A stretch of DNA of 64,000 bases from positions 1 through 64,000 of the forward strand of contig JAJDUJ010000026.1 of NCBI GenBank assembly GCA_022826705.1, in the 5' to 3' direction. The notes under the pieces were generated by a model. That model did no database searches and was not told the DNA's origin. It saw nothing but the letters and a program-made list of their open reading frames with translations. Made by a program: the position numbers and the translations under genes. The DNA comes from Acidimicrobiia bacterium. GTDB lineage: Bacteria > Actinomycetota > Acidimicrobiia > Acidimicrobiales > Bin134. Below are positions 1-9,186 of this stretch, in pieces. Each line of letters starts with the position of its first letter. The first letter of the stretch is position 1.

Positions 1-302
1 GTCGCGTTCCGCAGATACAACTCGACGCGTTCGCGCGCCCAGTCGAATCCAGAGCCGTCGAAGCCGATGCCCATGGCCGCCGCGGTGTCGTGGGCCCTGT
101 GCTGGGCCGCCGATCGGACGGGATCGTCGACGGGAACAGAGTCGAAGTCCATCCGAACCGTGGGGACCCGGTCACACAGCTCCAGCTTCGGGAACTCGGC
201 CGCCGGTTCAGATCCGGCCGCCGGTTCATCGCCGGGACCTTGACCCGAGCCGCAACCGACACTCAATATCGTCCACGCCACCAGCGCCGAGAATCTGCGC
301 AT
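1..302 (-). CDS. Putative lipoprotein, 3' part outside the window
   Basis: An open frame runs from an ATG at 302 off the left edge without a stop (about 100 residues visible). The N-terminus is MRRFSALVAWTILSVGCGSG: two arginines, a hydrophobic stretch and a lipobox-like L-S-V-G-C, so a type II signal peptide with Cys17 as the lipidated residue is likely. It is followed by a Gly/Pro/Glu/Ala-rich linker typical of surface lipoproteins. The remaining part (LELCDRVPTVRMDFDSVPVD) is not a family I recognise. The start is chosen because the signal peptide begins there and no ATG occurs upstream in frame for about 70 bases. Confidence 0.6.
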   Translation of the reverse strand, partial: MRRFSALVAWTILSVGCGSGQGPGDEPAAGSEPAAEFPKLELCDRVPTVRMDFDSVPVDDPVRSAAQHRAHDTAAAMGIGFDGSGFDWARERVELYLRNA

Positions 303-361
303 GCACTTCAGACGCTGCCAGCACCGGATCGGTTCCCGAAGATGGCTCTCCAGATTCTGGG

Positions 362-410
362 TTGCAGGGTCTTGCAGGGTCAGCACAGACAACACATGGC
401 AACACATGGC
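362..410. repeat. Two adjacent perfect 10-bp tandem duplications
   Basis: TTGCAGGGTC is present twice head to tail at 362-371 and 372-381. After nine bases AACACATGGC is present twice at 391-400 and 401-410. Both lie in the 200-base AT-richer gap (303-504) between the lipoprotein gene and tRNA-Ser, where I see no gene. They sit upstream of the lipoprotein start on its strand and could affect its promoter region. Confidence 0.85.
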
Positions 411-504
411 ACAATAGGGTGTTCATAATATAGAAAGTAATAACACAGGGTCAATCAGTCTATCAAAACATCAGTTCAACGCCGACATTATCAGCGAGTT
501 GAGG

Positions 505-591
505 CGGAGGGAGGGGGATTCGAACCCCCGGGACCCCGGAAGGCCCTACGGCTTTCAAGGCCGCTGCAATCGTCCGCTCTGCCATCCCTCC
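505..591 (-). tRNA. tRNA-Ser (anticodon UGA)
   Basis: Read on the minus strand the acceptor arm GGAGGGA pairs with TCCCTCC, the anticodon arm is CGGCC-TTGAAAG-CCG with anticodon TGA, and the T arm contains GGTTCGAATCC. A long variable arm (GTAGGGCCTTCCGGGGTCCC region) marks a class II tRNA. The discriminator base is G, as in serine tRNAs. CCA is not encoded. Confidence 0.95.
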
Positions 592-634
592 GAGAAGGAG
601 ATTAGTGGTGGGCCGGCGGTGCTGAGGAGGTGGA

Positions 635-1279
635 TTACGCCCAGGTGTTCCAGGCGATGATCTCGTCGGGATCCCTGCGGGCGGGGGGTTTGAGGTCGTC
701 GCCCCGTAGGTATGCCACGGGGATGAGGCAGGTTTGGAGGTAGTCGTCGGGGATGTCGAGCAGGGCAGCGATCTCGCCAGCGGCGAGCAAGTGGGCGGTG
801 GTGAAGGTGGAGGCCAGGCCCCGGCTGTGCAGGGCGAGCTGGAAACTCCACACTGAGGGCAGGATCGATCCGAACAGGCTGGCGGTCCAGGCGAGATCGA
901 GGTCGGGGTCGAGCTGGCCCCGGATGCAGGGGATCACCAGGGCGGGCACCTCGTGGAACCGCTCGGCCAGATACAGCACCGCCTCGGAGTGGCGGACACC
1001 GGCGGCGTCTCCATCTGCCCGGCGCCGGTCGAGAAGCTCCTGCATGGGCGGGACGATGCCCGCCCGGTAGTGGTCGGCAATGGCGGCTCGAGGCTCGGGA
1101 TCGGTCACGATTACCCAACGCCAGTCCTGGGCGTTGGAGGCATTGGGGGCATAAGCGGCCAGCCTCACGCAATCCCGCAAGACTTCGGGATCCACCGGCC
1201 GATCGAAGTCCAACCGGCGCCGCACCGACCGAGTGGTAGACAGCAGCCGATCGGTGGTGCTGGTGTCGAACGGGGTCAT
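635..1279 (-). CDS. Nitroreductase family protein
   Basis: A 214-residue protein of the FMN-dependent nitroreductase family, which reduces nitro, quinone or flavin-type substrates with NAD(P)H. The N-terminus carries the family signature: TTRSVRRRLDFDRPVDPEVL (arginines that contact FMN phosphate) followed by AAYAPNASNAQDWRWVIVTD, matching the usual A-x-x-A-P-S/N-x-x-N-x-Q-x-W. The length is normal for the family. An SD-like GGGAGA precedes the ATG. It is downstream of nothing else on its strand and reads toward tRNA-Ser. The actual substrate cannot be told from sequence. Confidence 0.9.
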   Translation of the reverse strand: MTPFDTSTTDRLLSTTRSVRRRLDFDRPVDPEVLRDCVRLAAYAPNASNAQDWRWVIVTDPEPRAAIADHYRAGIVPPMQELLDRRRADGDAAGVRHSEAVLYLAERFHEVPALVIPCIRGQLDPDLDLAWTASLFGSILPSVWSFQLALHSRGLASTFTTAHLLAAGEIAALLDIPDDYLQTCLIPVAYLRGDDLKPPARRDPDEIIAWNTWA

Positions 1280-1372
1280 CGCTCACGATCTCCCATGGTC
1301 TTGGATGGTAGGCGCGTGGCCAGGCAATCCATGAGGCCGGGGCGGGAGCGATTCGCTAGGGTGGGAGGGCCT

Positions 1373-1463
1373 GGAGAGGTGGCCGAGTCCGGTTGAAGGC
1401 GCTTCCCTGCTAAGGAAGTAACTGCCGCAAGGTGGTTCGTGGGTTCGAATCCCACCCTCTCCG
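1373..1463 (+). tRNA. tRNA-Ser (anticodon GCU)
   Basis: The acceptor GGAGAGG pairs with CCTCTCC. The D arm starts TGGCCGAG, the anticodon arm is CTTCC-CTGCTAA-GGAAG with anticodon GCT, the variable arm is long, and the T arm is GTGGGTTCGAATCCCAC. The discriminator base is G. This is a second class II serine tRNA, on the opposite strand from the tRNA-Ser(UGA) 780 bases away. Confidence 0.95.
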
Positions 1464-1517
1464 CTCATTGCTGCTTGCCCGTGGAATGCCAAGCCCGCCG
1501 GGATAGGGTTCGACGCC

Positions 1518-2273
1518 ATGGGAATGCTTGACGGGAAGACGGCCATCGTTACCGGCGGGGGCCAGGGAGTGGGCCGGGGGATCGCTTTGGCGCTAGCCGC
1601 AGAGGGGGCCGGAGTCACGGTGGCCGCTCGCACCGAATCGAAGGTGCAGGCGGTGGCCGCTGAGATTGCCGAACGGGGCGGATCGGCACTGGCACTGGTG
1701 TGCGACGTGAACGAACTGAACGACATCCAGGCTTGTGTTGACCGCACGGTGGAGCACTTCGGCACCGTCGACATCCTGGTGAACAATGCCCAGCAGGTGC
1801 CCCACGGGCACTTGCTGGAGGTGAGCGACGAAGCCTGCATGGCAGCATGGACCTCGGGGGCGCTGGCCTCCATCCGCTTCATGCGGCTGTGCCATCCCCA
1901 TCTGAAGGACGGCGGGGTGATCATCAACCAGGGCTCGGGATCGAGCCTCAAGACCGATCCCAGCGGTATGGGGGTGTACGCAGGCGTGAAATCGGCCATC
2001 CAATCGATCACCCGAGCCGCTGCAATGGAATGGGGTGTCGACGGCATCCGGGCCATCACCCTCATGCCGGTGGCCATGTCGCCGGCCATGGAGGACTGGA
2101 AGGGATTCAACCCCGAGGGCTTTGCCGCGCTCCAAGAGCGCTTCGCCCTCAAGCGAGTTGGCGACGCCGAGATCGACATCGGCCGAGTCGTGGCCTTCCT
2201 GTGCAGCGACACCGCCAGCTACATAACCGGCACCACCATCAACATCGACGGCGGCGACGCCTACCTGCGTTAG
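1518..2273 (+). CDS. Short-chain dehydrogenase/reductase (SDR)
   Basis: A 251-residue classical SDR. Near the N-terminus is the nucleotide-binding motif TGGGQGVGRG (T-G-x3-G-x-G), followed by CDV and NNAQ (the family normally has NNAG). The catalytic pair Y-x3-K is seen in VYAGVKSA, with the serine in GSGSS, and the protein ends in the usual TTINIDGGDAYLR region. Such enzymes oxidise or reduce alcohols/ketones with NAD(P)H; the substrate is unknown. Its 3' end overlaps the convergent gene at 2270 by four bases. Confidence 0.92.
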   Translation: MGMLDGKTAIVTGGGQGVGRGIALALAAEGAGVTVAARTESKVQAVAAEIAERGGSALALVCDVNELNDIQACVDRTVEHFGTVDILVNNAQQVPHGHLLEVSDEACMAAWTSGALASIRFMRLCHPHLKDGGVIINQGSGSSLKTDPSGMGVYAGVKSAIQSITRAAAMEWGVDGIRAITLMPVAMSPAMEDWKGFNPEGFAALQERFALKRVGDAEIDIGRVVAFLCSDTASYITGTTINIDGGDAYLR

Positions 2274-3400
2274 CTGGCGGGGGCTATGTGGCCTTCTAGG
2301 CCGTAGGGGCGATAGGGGCCGAAGATGGATTGCTCTAGGACTCCTATGCCTTCTCGGTCGCCCATGCGGACCTTCATCAGGTGCTGGACATGCTGGTTTT
2401 CGAAGGCGGTCTCGTCGACGTCGGCCAGTTTCCAGCGTTCCGACTCCATGGCCATCTCGCCCTTCCAGTCGCCGTGCGACCACGTGGGGTGGCTGTAGCC
2501 GATGCCCTTCATGCGATAGGTGAACTGCTTCTCGAAGGTGATCTCGTGGCGGGTGTCGTCTTCCAGCGAGGTCATGGCCAGGGTGGCGCTCTTGATCATG
2601 CGGCTACCGGGCTCGAACTCGAGCTGGTGCTCGAGGCGGTGCATGGGCTCCACTCCGGGATCCTCCACACCGGGGTTGTCGGCCAGGGAGTCGTAGGCGG
2701 GCAGAAAGGCGCCCACGTGGAAGCGGGGGCGGCCCAGGGTGTCCTCGAACAGCTGGTAGTGGCTGCACATGTCGTCCCAGTGCAGGGGGGCCCACAAGAA
2801 GAACAGCCCCATGGCGCGCGGCGCTTGGGGGGCGCCCCGGTTGTCGCCGCCGGCCACCGGGCGGACGCCCCAGGAGCGGTCTTTGGTGCCGTAGGTCTCG
2901 GTTCGGTCGATCTCCATGCGCTGGCCGTCGTATTCGATCCAGCCGTGCCAGCGGCCGAACTGGGTGAACCGGGTGGTGTCCATAATGCGGCGGCTGCCGT
3001 CGGACCAGTGGTGGCGGGGCTCCTCGATGGCGGCGGTGCGGGCTTCGAAGGTGAGATCGGCGGTGAAATAGGTCTCGTTGGGCTCCAGCACCACTCGACA
3101 GGCCTTCATGGGCTCGGTGATCTCTAGGCGGAACGGTCCGACGGTGACGTCGGAAGGCTCGGGGTTGGCCCGGGCCGAGGCGTGGAAGGCGTGCTGCACG
3201 CCGTTGTGGACGATGCTGATGCCGCAGTCCTGGATGTCGAGGTGGGGGTAGCGGGCGGTGCCCACGCCGAGGTACATGTCTCCGATCTTGGAGTAGCCGT
3301 TGAACCAGTAGCGCTCGTAGAAGTCCTTCTCCCCGGTAGAGGGAGTGGCGATGGGATCGGGGGTCTGGTGAATGGGGAAGTCGTCGAATTTGGTCAGCAC
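2270..3400 (-). CDS. Uncharacterised protein, DUF7064/7065-like
   Basis: A 376-residue soluble protein with no signal peptide or membrane segments. It is rich in aromatic and acidic residues (YERYWFNGYSKIG, HHWSDGSRRIMDTTRFTQFG, RSWGVRPVAGGD) and reminds me of the actinobacterial DUF7064/DUF7065 proteins, a lipocalin/AttH-like two-lobed fold often next to lipid and steroid catabolic genes; that assignment is from memory and tentative. A GTG at 3400 (VLTKFDDFPIH) is the best start because coding character fades upstream. It is divergent from the radical SAM gene at 3506, so the 105-base gap probably holds both promoters. Confidence 0.7.
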   Translation of the reverse strand: MLTKFDDFPIHQTPDPIATPSTGEKDFYERYWFNGYSKIGDMYLGVGTARYPHLDIQDCGISIVHNGVQHAFHASARANPEPSDVTVGPFRLEITEPMKACRVVLEPNETYFTADLTFEARTAAIEEPRHHWSDGSRRIMDTTRFTQFGRWHGWIEYDGQRMEIDRTETYGTKDRSWGVRPVAGGDNRGAPQAPRAMGLFFLWAPLHWDDMCSHYQLFEDTLGRPRFHVGAFLPAYDSLADNPGVEDPGVEPMHRLEHQLEFEPGSRMIKSATLAMTSLEDDTRHEITFEKQFTYRMKGIGYSHPTWSHGDWKGEMAMESERWKLADVDETAFENQHVQHLMKVRMGDREGIGVLEQSIFGPYRPYGLEGHIAPAS

Positions 3401-3505
3401 CCGCCTATGGTGGCAGACCGCGTCTTCCCGACGATTGTCGGAGGGGCTGGTATCATCGGCTGTATATCGAAATCTGGCTGAGCATTCGATTGTGAGGACC
3501 CCACT

Positions 3506-4870
3506 ATGAGTACCGGCAACGGCGAACAGCACACCTTCCGCACCTTCCAGCTCCGCAACCTGGAAGACACCCCCGGCTTCGACCGCCTGAGCGACCACCA
3601 GAAGATGGTGACCCGCGTGGTGGGTTCGGTGCTCCCGTTCAAGACCAACAACTACGTGTGCGAGGAGCTCATCAACTGGGACAACGTGCCCGACGATCCC
3701 ATGTTCCAACTCACCTTCCCCCAAGAGGGCATGCTCGACCCCGAGCACTTCTCCCGCATTGCCGATCTGATCAAGGCCGAGGTGCCCGCCGCCGAGCTCA
3801 AGGCCGCCGCTCGGGAGATCCAGCTGAGTCTCAACCCGCACCCCGCCGGCCAGGTGGAGATGAACGCCGGGTACCTGGAGGAAGAAGTGGTGCAGGGCGT
3901 GCAGCACAAGTACCGGGAGACGGTGCTGTTCTTCCCCACCCAGGGCCAGACCTGCCACGCCTACTGCACCTACTGCTTTAGGTGGCCACAGTTCGTGCAG
4001 CTCGATGATCTCAAGTTCGCCAGCAAGGAGATCGACAGGCTGGTGGCCTACCTCAAGCTGAATCCGACGGTGTCGGACGTGCTGTTCACTGGGGGCGACC
4101 CGATGATCATGCGCACCGAACTCATCCGCCGCTACGCCGAGCCGCTGATGGACGACGACCTGGAGATCAGCACCATCCGGTTCGGCACCAAGGCCCCGGC
4201 CTATTGGCCCTACAAGTTCACCGAGGGCGAGGAGGCCGACGACCTGCTGCGGCTATTCGAGGAGATCGTGGCCTCCGGGCGCCACCTGGCCATCATGGCC
4301 CACTACTCGCACCCGGTGGAGCTGGCCACCGACGCCTCCCGGGAGGCGCTGCGGCGCATCATCGAGACCGGCGCGGTGGTGCGGTGCCAGGCCCCGCTGA
4401 TCCGCCACGTGAACGACAGCGCCCGGGCCTGGGCCGACATGATCACCACCGAGGTATCCCTGGGTGCGGTGCCCTACTACATGTTCGTGGAGCGCGACAC
4501 CGGGGCCAAGCGGTACTTCGAGGTGCCGCTGGTGGAGGCCTACCAGATCTACACCGACGCCTATAAGCAGGTGTCGGGGCTGGCCCGCACCTGGCGGGGG
4601 CCGTCTATGTCGGCCACTCCGGGCAAGGTGCTGGTGGACGGCATCGTCGAGGTCGGCGGCGAGAAGGCGATCGCCCTGAAGTTCGTGCAGGCCCGCGACC
4701 CCGACTGGGTGAACAAGATCTTCTTCGCCGCCTACGACGAGGAGGCGTCGTGGCTAGACGAGCTGCGCCCGGCGTTCGGCGAGGATAAGTTCTTCTACTC
4801 CGACGAGCTGAACAACATGAAGACCGACACCCCCCAGCGGGTGCAGCTCATCACCACGCGGGCCGCTTAG
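3506..4870 (+). CDS. KamA-family radical SAM aminomutase-like protein
   Basis: A 454-residue radical SAM protein. The [4Fe-4S] motif C-x3-C-x2-C is visible in TCHAYCTYCFRW (about residues 151-158), and LFTGGDPM is the SAM-binding GGDP segment. The candidate PLP lysine is in SATPGKVLVDG, corresponding to the GGGK-I/V-P-L loop of lysine 2,3-aminomutase. Lysine 2,3-aminomutase makes beta-lysine, a compatible solute or antibiotic precursor. Here the loops that recognise the substrate differ from KamA (IRFGTKAPAYWPYKF, YYMFVERDTGAKRYFEVP), so the substrate is uncertain. It stands alone, convergent with guaA 17 bases away. Confidence 0.85.
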   Translation: MSTGNGEQHTFRTFQLRNLEDTPGFDRLSDHQKMVTRVVGSVLPFKTNNYVCEELINWDNVPDDPMFQLTFPQEGMLDPEHFSRIADLIKAEVPAAELKAAAREIQLSLNPHPAGQVEMNAGYLEEEVVQGVQHKYRETVLFFPTQGQTCHAYCTYCFRWPQFVQLDDLKFASKEIDRLVAYLKLNPTVSDVLFTGGDPMIMRTELIRRYAEPLMDDDLEISTIRFGTKAPAYWPYKFTEGEEADDLLRLFEEIVASGRHLAIMAHYSHPVELATDASREALRRIIETGAVVRCQAPLIRHVNDSARAWADMITTEVSLGAVPYYMFVERDTGAKRYFEVPLVEAYQIYTDAYKQVSGLARTWRGPSMSATPGKVLVDGIVEVGGEKAIALKFVQARDPDWVNKIFFAAYDEEASWLDELRPAFGEDKFFYSDELNNMKTDTPQRVQLITTRAA

Positions 4871-4887
4871 CCGCTAACCGCTTGCCG

Positions 4888-6474
4888 TCACTCCCACTCG
4901 ATGGTGCCGGGGGGCTTGGAGGTGATGTCGTAGGCCACCCGGTTGATGCCGTCCACCTCGTTGATGATGCGGCTCGACATCTTCTCCAGCAGCTCATAGG
5001 GCAGCCGGGCCCAGTCGGCGGTCATGGCGTCCTCGCTGGTCACCGCTCGGATGACCGCCACTTGGCCGTAGGTGCGCTCGTCGCCCATCACACCCACGGT
5101 GCGGATGTCGGGCAGCACGGCGAAGGTCTGCCAGATTTCCCGTTCCAGCCCCGCGGCGGTGATCTCGGCTCGAACGATGGCGTCGGCCTTGGCCAGCAGG
5201 GCCACTTTGGCCGGGGTGACTTCGCCGATCACCCGCACACCGAGGCCGGGACCGGGGAAGGGATGGCGCCACACGATCTCATCGGGCAGGCCCAGTTCGT
5301 GGCCCACGGCCCGCACCTCGTCTTTGAACAGGTCGCGCAACGGCTCCACCAGCTCGAAGTCCATCTCCTCGGGGATTCCGCCCACGTTGTGGTGGCTCTT
5401 GATCTTGGCCGCGGAGTCAGAGCCCGACTCGATCACGTCGGGATACAGCGTGCCCTGCACCAGATAGGCGGCGCCGTCCACCTGGTTGGCGGCCTCCTCG
5501 AAGATGCGGATGAACAGCTCGCCGATGATCTTGCGCTTCTCCTCGGGGTCGATCACCCCCACCAGAGCGTCGAAGAACCGGTCGGCGGCGTCCACCGCGA
5601 TCAGCTCGATCCCCTGGGAGCGGCGGAAGGCGTCGATCACCTGCTGGCCCTCGTCTTGACGCATCAGGCCGGTGTCTACGAACACGCAGGTGAGCTGATG
5701 ACCCACCGCCCGATGGACCAAAGCGGCGGCCACCGCCGAATCGACCCCGCCCGACAGGCCGCACACCGCCCGCCCGTCGCCGATCTGAGCCCGGATGGCG
5801 GCCACCGCCTCGTCGATGAACGACTCGGTGGTCCACGACGGGGCCAGGCCGGCACCCCGGTACAAGAACCGCTCCAGCACCGCCTGCCCTCCTGGCGTGT
5901 GGGCCACCTCGGGGTGGAACTGGACGCCGAAGATTCGCTGGGCGGGGTTCTCCAGGGCGGCCACCGGTGCCTGGGGCGTGGAGGCGGTGACCACGAAGCC
6001 GTCGGGCGGGGTGGCGATGGAGTCGAAGTGGCTCATCCACACCGGGCGCTCGGTGTCCTCGTCGGGATCGAACAGCGTGCCGGGGTCGTTCACGCTCATG
6101 GCAGTGCGGCCGTACTCGCCGATGCCGGTGCGGGACACCTCACCGCCGAGTTGGGCGGCGATGAGCTGGGCGCCGTAGCAGATGCCCAATATGGGAATAC
6201 CTAGTTGGTAGATGTCGGGATCGATACGAGGCGAGCCCTCGACGTGGACCGATTTGGGGCCGCCGGAGAAGATCACCGCACCGGGCTGGCGGGCGTTGAT
6301 CTCTTGGGCGCTGATGGAATGGGGGACGATCTCGCTGTAGATGTGGGCCTCGCGCACCCGTCGGGCGATGAGCTGGGCGTACTGGGCCCCGAAGTCCACC
6401 ACCAAGACCGGGTGGTCTCGGCTGGCAGAATCGGTGCCGATGGCCGCCGATGATCCGTCGGCGGTGCCGCTCAA
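4888..6474 (-). CDS. guaA: GMP synthase (glutamine-hydrolysing)
   Basis: Converts XMP to GMP with ATP and glutamine, the last step of guanine nucleotide synthesis. The 528 residues comprise a class I glutaminase domain (nucleophile Cys99 in GICYGAQ, His/Glu in QFHPEVAHT), an ATP-pyrophosphatase domain with the P-loop LSGGVDS, and the C-terminal dimerisation domain ending KPPGTIEWE. The start is a TTG whose TTGA overlaps the stop of guaB3, implying translational coupling; an internal GTG in VLVVDFG is less likely. The first 20 residues are a low-complexity extension. Confidence 0.97.
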   Translation of the reverse strand: MSGTADGSSAAIGTDSASRDHPVLVVDFGAQYAQLIARRVREAHIYSEIVPHSISAQEINARQPGAVIFSGGPKSVHVEGSPRIDPDIYQLGIPILGICYGAQLIAAQLGGEVSRTGIGEYGRTAMSVNDPGTLFDPDEDTERPVWMSHFDSIATPPDGFVVTASTPQAPVAALENPAQRIFGVQFHPEVAHTPGGQAVLERFLYRGAGLAPSWTTESFIDEAVAAIRAQIGDGRAVCGLSGGVDSAVAAALVHRAVGHQLTCVFVDTGLMRQDEGQQVIDAFRRSQGIELIAVDAADRFFDALVGVIDPEEKRKIIGELFIRIFEEAANQVDGAAYLVQGTLYPDVIESGSDSAAKIKSHHNVGGIPEEMDFELVEPLRDLFKDEVRAVGHELGLPDEIVWRHPFPGPGLGVRVIGEVTPAKVALLAKADAIVRAEITAAGLEREIWQTFAVLPDIRTVGVMGDERTYGQVAVIRAVTSEDAMTADWARLPYELLEKMSSRIINEVDGINRVAYDITSKPPGTIEWE

Positions 6475-7634
6475 CGGCCCATTCCGATGCCCTGGGAGCG
6501 CTGGAGGGATTTGCCTTCGGTTTGCAGCGAGGGGGCGATCATTATGTCGGCTTTCTGGAACTCCTTGAGCGACTCATAGCCGCAGGTGGCCATGGAGGTG
6601 CGCAGACCGCCGAAGAGGTTGAGGCGACCGTCGTTCTCCCGGGCCGGGCCAACCAGGATCTCCTCCAGCGTGCCCCGGGGGGTGGTCTGCACCCGGGCAC
6701 CTCGGGGCAGGGTGGGATGGAAGGTGGCCATGCCCCAGTGGTGGCCCCGGCCGGGGGCCTCGTGGGCCGCGGCCAGCGGGGAGCCGATCATCACCGCGTC
6801 GGCCCCGCACACGATGGCCTTGGCGATGTCGCCGCCGGTGGCCATGCCCCCGTCGGCGATGATGTGGACATACACCCCGGTTTCATCGAGATGGCGCATC
6901 CGGGCCGCTCGGGCGTCGGCGATGGCGGTGGCCTGGGGAACCCCAATGCCCAGCACCCCCCGGGTAGTGCAGGCTTGGCCCGGTCCCACCCCTACCAGGA
7001 TGCCGGCGGCGCCGGTGCGCATGAGGTGAAGGGCAGCGTCATAGCTGGCGCAGCCGCCGACGATCACCGGAATCTCCAAGCGGCGCACAAACTGCTTGAG
7101 GTTCAACGGCTCATGGTTCTTGGACTTGTGCTCGGCGGTGACCACCGTGCCCTGGATCACCATCAGGTCGAGCTCGGCGGCCAGAATGTGGGGGGCGAGC
7201 TGCTCGGTGCGCTGGGGAGTGACCGAGGCGCAGGAGATCACCCCGGCGTCTTTGATCTGACGGATGCGCTCGCCGACCAGTTCGGGTTTGATCGGCTCGG
7301 CATACAGCTCCTGCATCCGCAGCGTGGCCTTTTCCGGGGACTGGGCCGCTATCTCGTCGAGGACCGGCTCGGGATCCTCATAGCGGGTCCAGAGCCCCTC
7401 CAGGTTCAGCACCCCCACCCCGCCGAGCTGGCCGATGGCGATGGCGGTCTCGGGACTGACCACGCCGTCCATGGCTGAGGCCATGAGGGGAAGGTCGAAG
7501 CGGTAGGCATCGATCTCCCAGGCGATGCTCACGTCCTCGGGGTCGCGGGTGCGGCGGGTGGGCACGATGGCGATGTCGTCGAACCCGTACGCCCGCCGTG
7601 CGGTCTTGCCCAGCCCGATGTCAACCTCGGCCAT
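6471..7634 (-). CDS. guaB3: GuaB3 family IMP dehydrogenase-related protein
   Basis: A 387-residue TIM-barrel protein of the IMPDH/GMPR family lacking the two CBS domains of ordinary GuaB, as is typical of GuaB3. It has [10 protein letters not shown] near the N-terminus, the catalytic loop [11 protein letters not shown] with the expected Cys (ordinary IMPDH has GSICTTR), and [24 protein letters not shown]. Purified cyanobacterial GuaB3 has IMPDH activity; in actinobacteria it accompanies a separate guaB. An SD AGGGG lies seven bases before the ATG at 7634, and a GTG three bases upstream is an alternative. It overlaps guaA by four bases, forming a guanine-nucleotide operon. Confidence 0.95.
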   Translation of the reverse strand: MAEVDIGLGKTARRAYGFDDIAIVPTRRTRDPEDVSIAWEIDAYRFDLPLMASAMDGVVSPETAIAIGQLGGVGVLNLEGLWTRYEDPEPVLDEIAAQSPEKATLRMQELYAEPIKPELVGERIRQIKDAGVISCASVTPQRTEQLAPHILAAELDLMVIQGTVVTAEHKSKNHEPLNLKQFVRRLEIPVIVGGCASYDAALHLMRTGAAGILVGVGPGQACTTRGVLGIGVPQATAIADARAARMRHLDETGVYVHIIADGGMATGGDIAKAIVCGADAVMIGSPLAAAHEAPGRGHHWGMATFHPTLPRGARVQTTPRGTLEEILVGPARENDGRLNLFGGLRTSMATCGYESLKEFQKADIMIAPSLQTEGKSLQRSQGIGMGR

Positions 7635-7698
7635 CACGACGCCCCTTTTGCTTGGAAACCAGGAATTCTAAGGCCTTCAGCCTTGCTATAGGGGGATT

Positions 7699-7718
7699 TA
7701 CTCCCTCACCAGGGAGTA
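7699..7718 (-). terminator. Hairpin just after the decarboxylase gene
   Basis: TACTCCC and GGGAGTA form a perfect seven-base stem with a six-base loop, starting seven bases after the decarboxylase stop codon. There is no T-run, so it may be a mRNA-stabilising or factor-dependent end rather than an intrinsic terminator. A second small stem (AAGGC/GCCTT) follows before guaB3. Confidence 0.35.
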
Positions 7719-7725
7719 GGTGAAA

Positions 7726-9129
7726 TCAGGCAGCCGATTGGATGAGATTCCAGAGCTCTTGCACGTGATGGTGCTCGGTTTGGGGACTGCCGATGGCCAC
7801 CCGGAGGGTGAGCTGGCCGTCGAGAGTGGTTGAGGTGAGATAGGCCCGGCCGGATTGGTTGACCGCGTCCAGAACCCGACTGGTGGCCTTGTTGCCGTCG
7901 GTGTGGCGGAAGCAAACCAGGCTGACCACGGTGGGGGCAGCCAGCTCGAATCGGCTATCGGCCTCGACCCACCCGGTGAGCTCGGCGGCCCAGGCGATGT
8001 GGCGGCGGATGTGGGCCCGCAGGCCCTCGAGGCCGTAGTGGCGAATCACGAACCACAGCTTGAGGGCTCGGAATCGCCGGCCGAGCGGCACCTGCCAGTC
8101 GCGGTAGTCCACCACCGCTCCCGACTCACTGGCTGGGTTGCGCAGGTACTCAGGAGTTATCGACAAGGCCTCGCTGAGGCTGGCCCGGTCGGCCACATAG
8201 AACGCCGAGCAGTCGAAATTGGTGAGCATCCACTTGTGAGGGTTGAACACGTAGCTGTCGGCAGTTTCCAGCCCTTCGTTGAGGAACCGCATCTCGGGGC
8301 AGAGGGCGGCAGAACCAGCGAAGGCGGCGTCGACGTGGGTCCAAGCGTCGAAGTTGGACGCCACCCAGCCCACTTCGGTCACCGGATCGATGGCGGTGGT
8401 GGAGGTGGTGCCCACGGTGGCGGCCACGAAGAACGGGATCAGGCCGTCGTTTTTGTCGTTGACGATCTCGTAGGCCAGATGGTCGGCCCGCATGGCGTAG
8501 TCGGGGGTGGTGGAGATGGAGCGCACCCGCTCGTCGGCGATGCCGGCCACTCGCAGTCCCTTGGCGATGGACGAGTGGGCCTGTTCGGAGGCGTAGGCCA
8601 CCATTTTGGAGAGTTCGCCGATGCCCCCGGCCCGGTGCCGGGCGGCCAGGATGGCGCACAGCGTGCTGCTCGACGCGCTGTCTTGGATGACGCCGTTGCC
8701 CCGGAACTTCTCCGGCAGGTCCATCTCAACGGCCAGCCAGTCCAAGACGTGCTGCTCCAGCTCAGTAACCGCAGGGCCGGTGTCCCACAGCATGCCCTGG
8801 GCGCCGAGGCCCGACGACACCAGGTCGGCCAGCGCGGAGGGCCCGCTGGCGTTGGCCGGGAAGTAGGCGAAGAACCCCGGCGCCTGCCAGTGGGTGATGC
8901 CCGGCAGTATCACCCGATCCAGGTCGTCCAGCACATCGGCGAAGTCCTCGCCGTGCTCGGGGGCCTCGGTTGGGAGCATGGCCCGGACGTCGCCCGGCGA
9001 CACAGGGGTCTTGACCGGAAACTCCCCGAGCCGCTCCATATAGTTCGCCAACCAGTCCACGGCCTCGTAGCCCGCCTGCCGGAACTCCTCCGGACTCATG
9101 TGGTTCGGTTGCTCAGCCATGGTTGCCAT
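7726..9129 (-). CDS. PLP-dependent group II (aromatic amino acid type) decarboxylase
   Basis: A 467-residue decarboxylase of the AADC/tyrosine/glutamate superfamily, of normal length. The PLP lysine is Lys299 in NPHKWMLTNFDCSAFYV, almost identical to animal aromatic-L-amino-acid decarboxylase. His185 (SEQAHSS) stacks on PLP and the aspartate in HVDAAFAGSA (267) pairs with its pyridine nitrogen. The N-terminus PGITHWQAPGFFAYFPANASGPSALADL is also AADC-like, favouring an aromatic L-amino acid substrate, though that is inferred. ATG at 9120 (MAEQ) is an equally possible start. It is followed by the guaB3-guaA pair on the same strand. Confidence 0.93.
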   Translation of the reverse strand: MATMAEQPNHMSPEEFRQAGYEAVDWLANYMERLGEFPVKTPVSPGDVRAMLPTEAPEHGEDFADVLDDLDRVILPGITHWQAPGFFAYFPANASGPSALADLVSSGLGAQGMLWDTGPAVTELEQHVLDWLAVEMDLPEKFRGNGVIQDSASSSTLCAILAARHRAGGIGELSKMVAYASEQAHSSIAKGLRVAGIADERVRSISTTPDYAMRADHLAYEIVNDKNDGLIPFFVAATVGTTSTTAIDPVTEVGWVASNFDAWTHVDAAFAGSAALCPEMRFLNEGLETADSYVFNPHKWMLTNFDCSAFYVADRASLSEALSITPEYLRNPASESGAVVDYRDWQVPLGRRFRALKLWFVIRHYGLEGLRAHIRRHIAWAAELTGWVEADSRFELAAPTVVSLVCFRHTDGNKATSRVLDAVNQSGRAYLTSTTLDGQLTLRVAIGSPQTEHHHVQELWNLIQSAA

Positions 9130-9186
9130 TGTTGCCGAAAGGTCGGCGGCCGCTTGCGGTGGAGACCGGCGGGGTCGGGGAATTTC

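Noticed and set aside
505-1463. Possible integrated element between the two tRNA-Ser genes
   Set aside because: Only a nitroreductase lies between; no integrase, no repeated attachment sequence beyond the shared T-arm consensus.
4882-6204. 440-codon plus-strand frame opposite guaA
   Set aside because: Antisense shadow of a GC-rich gene; no SD and no recognisable domain.
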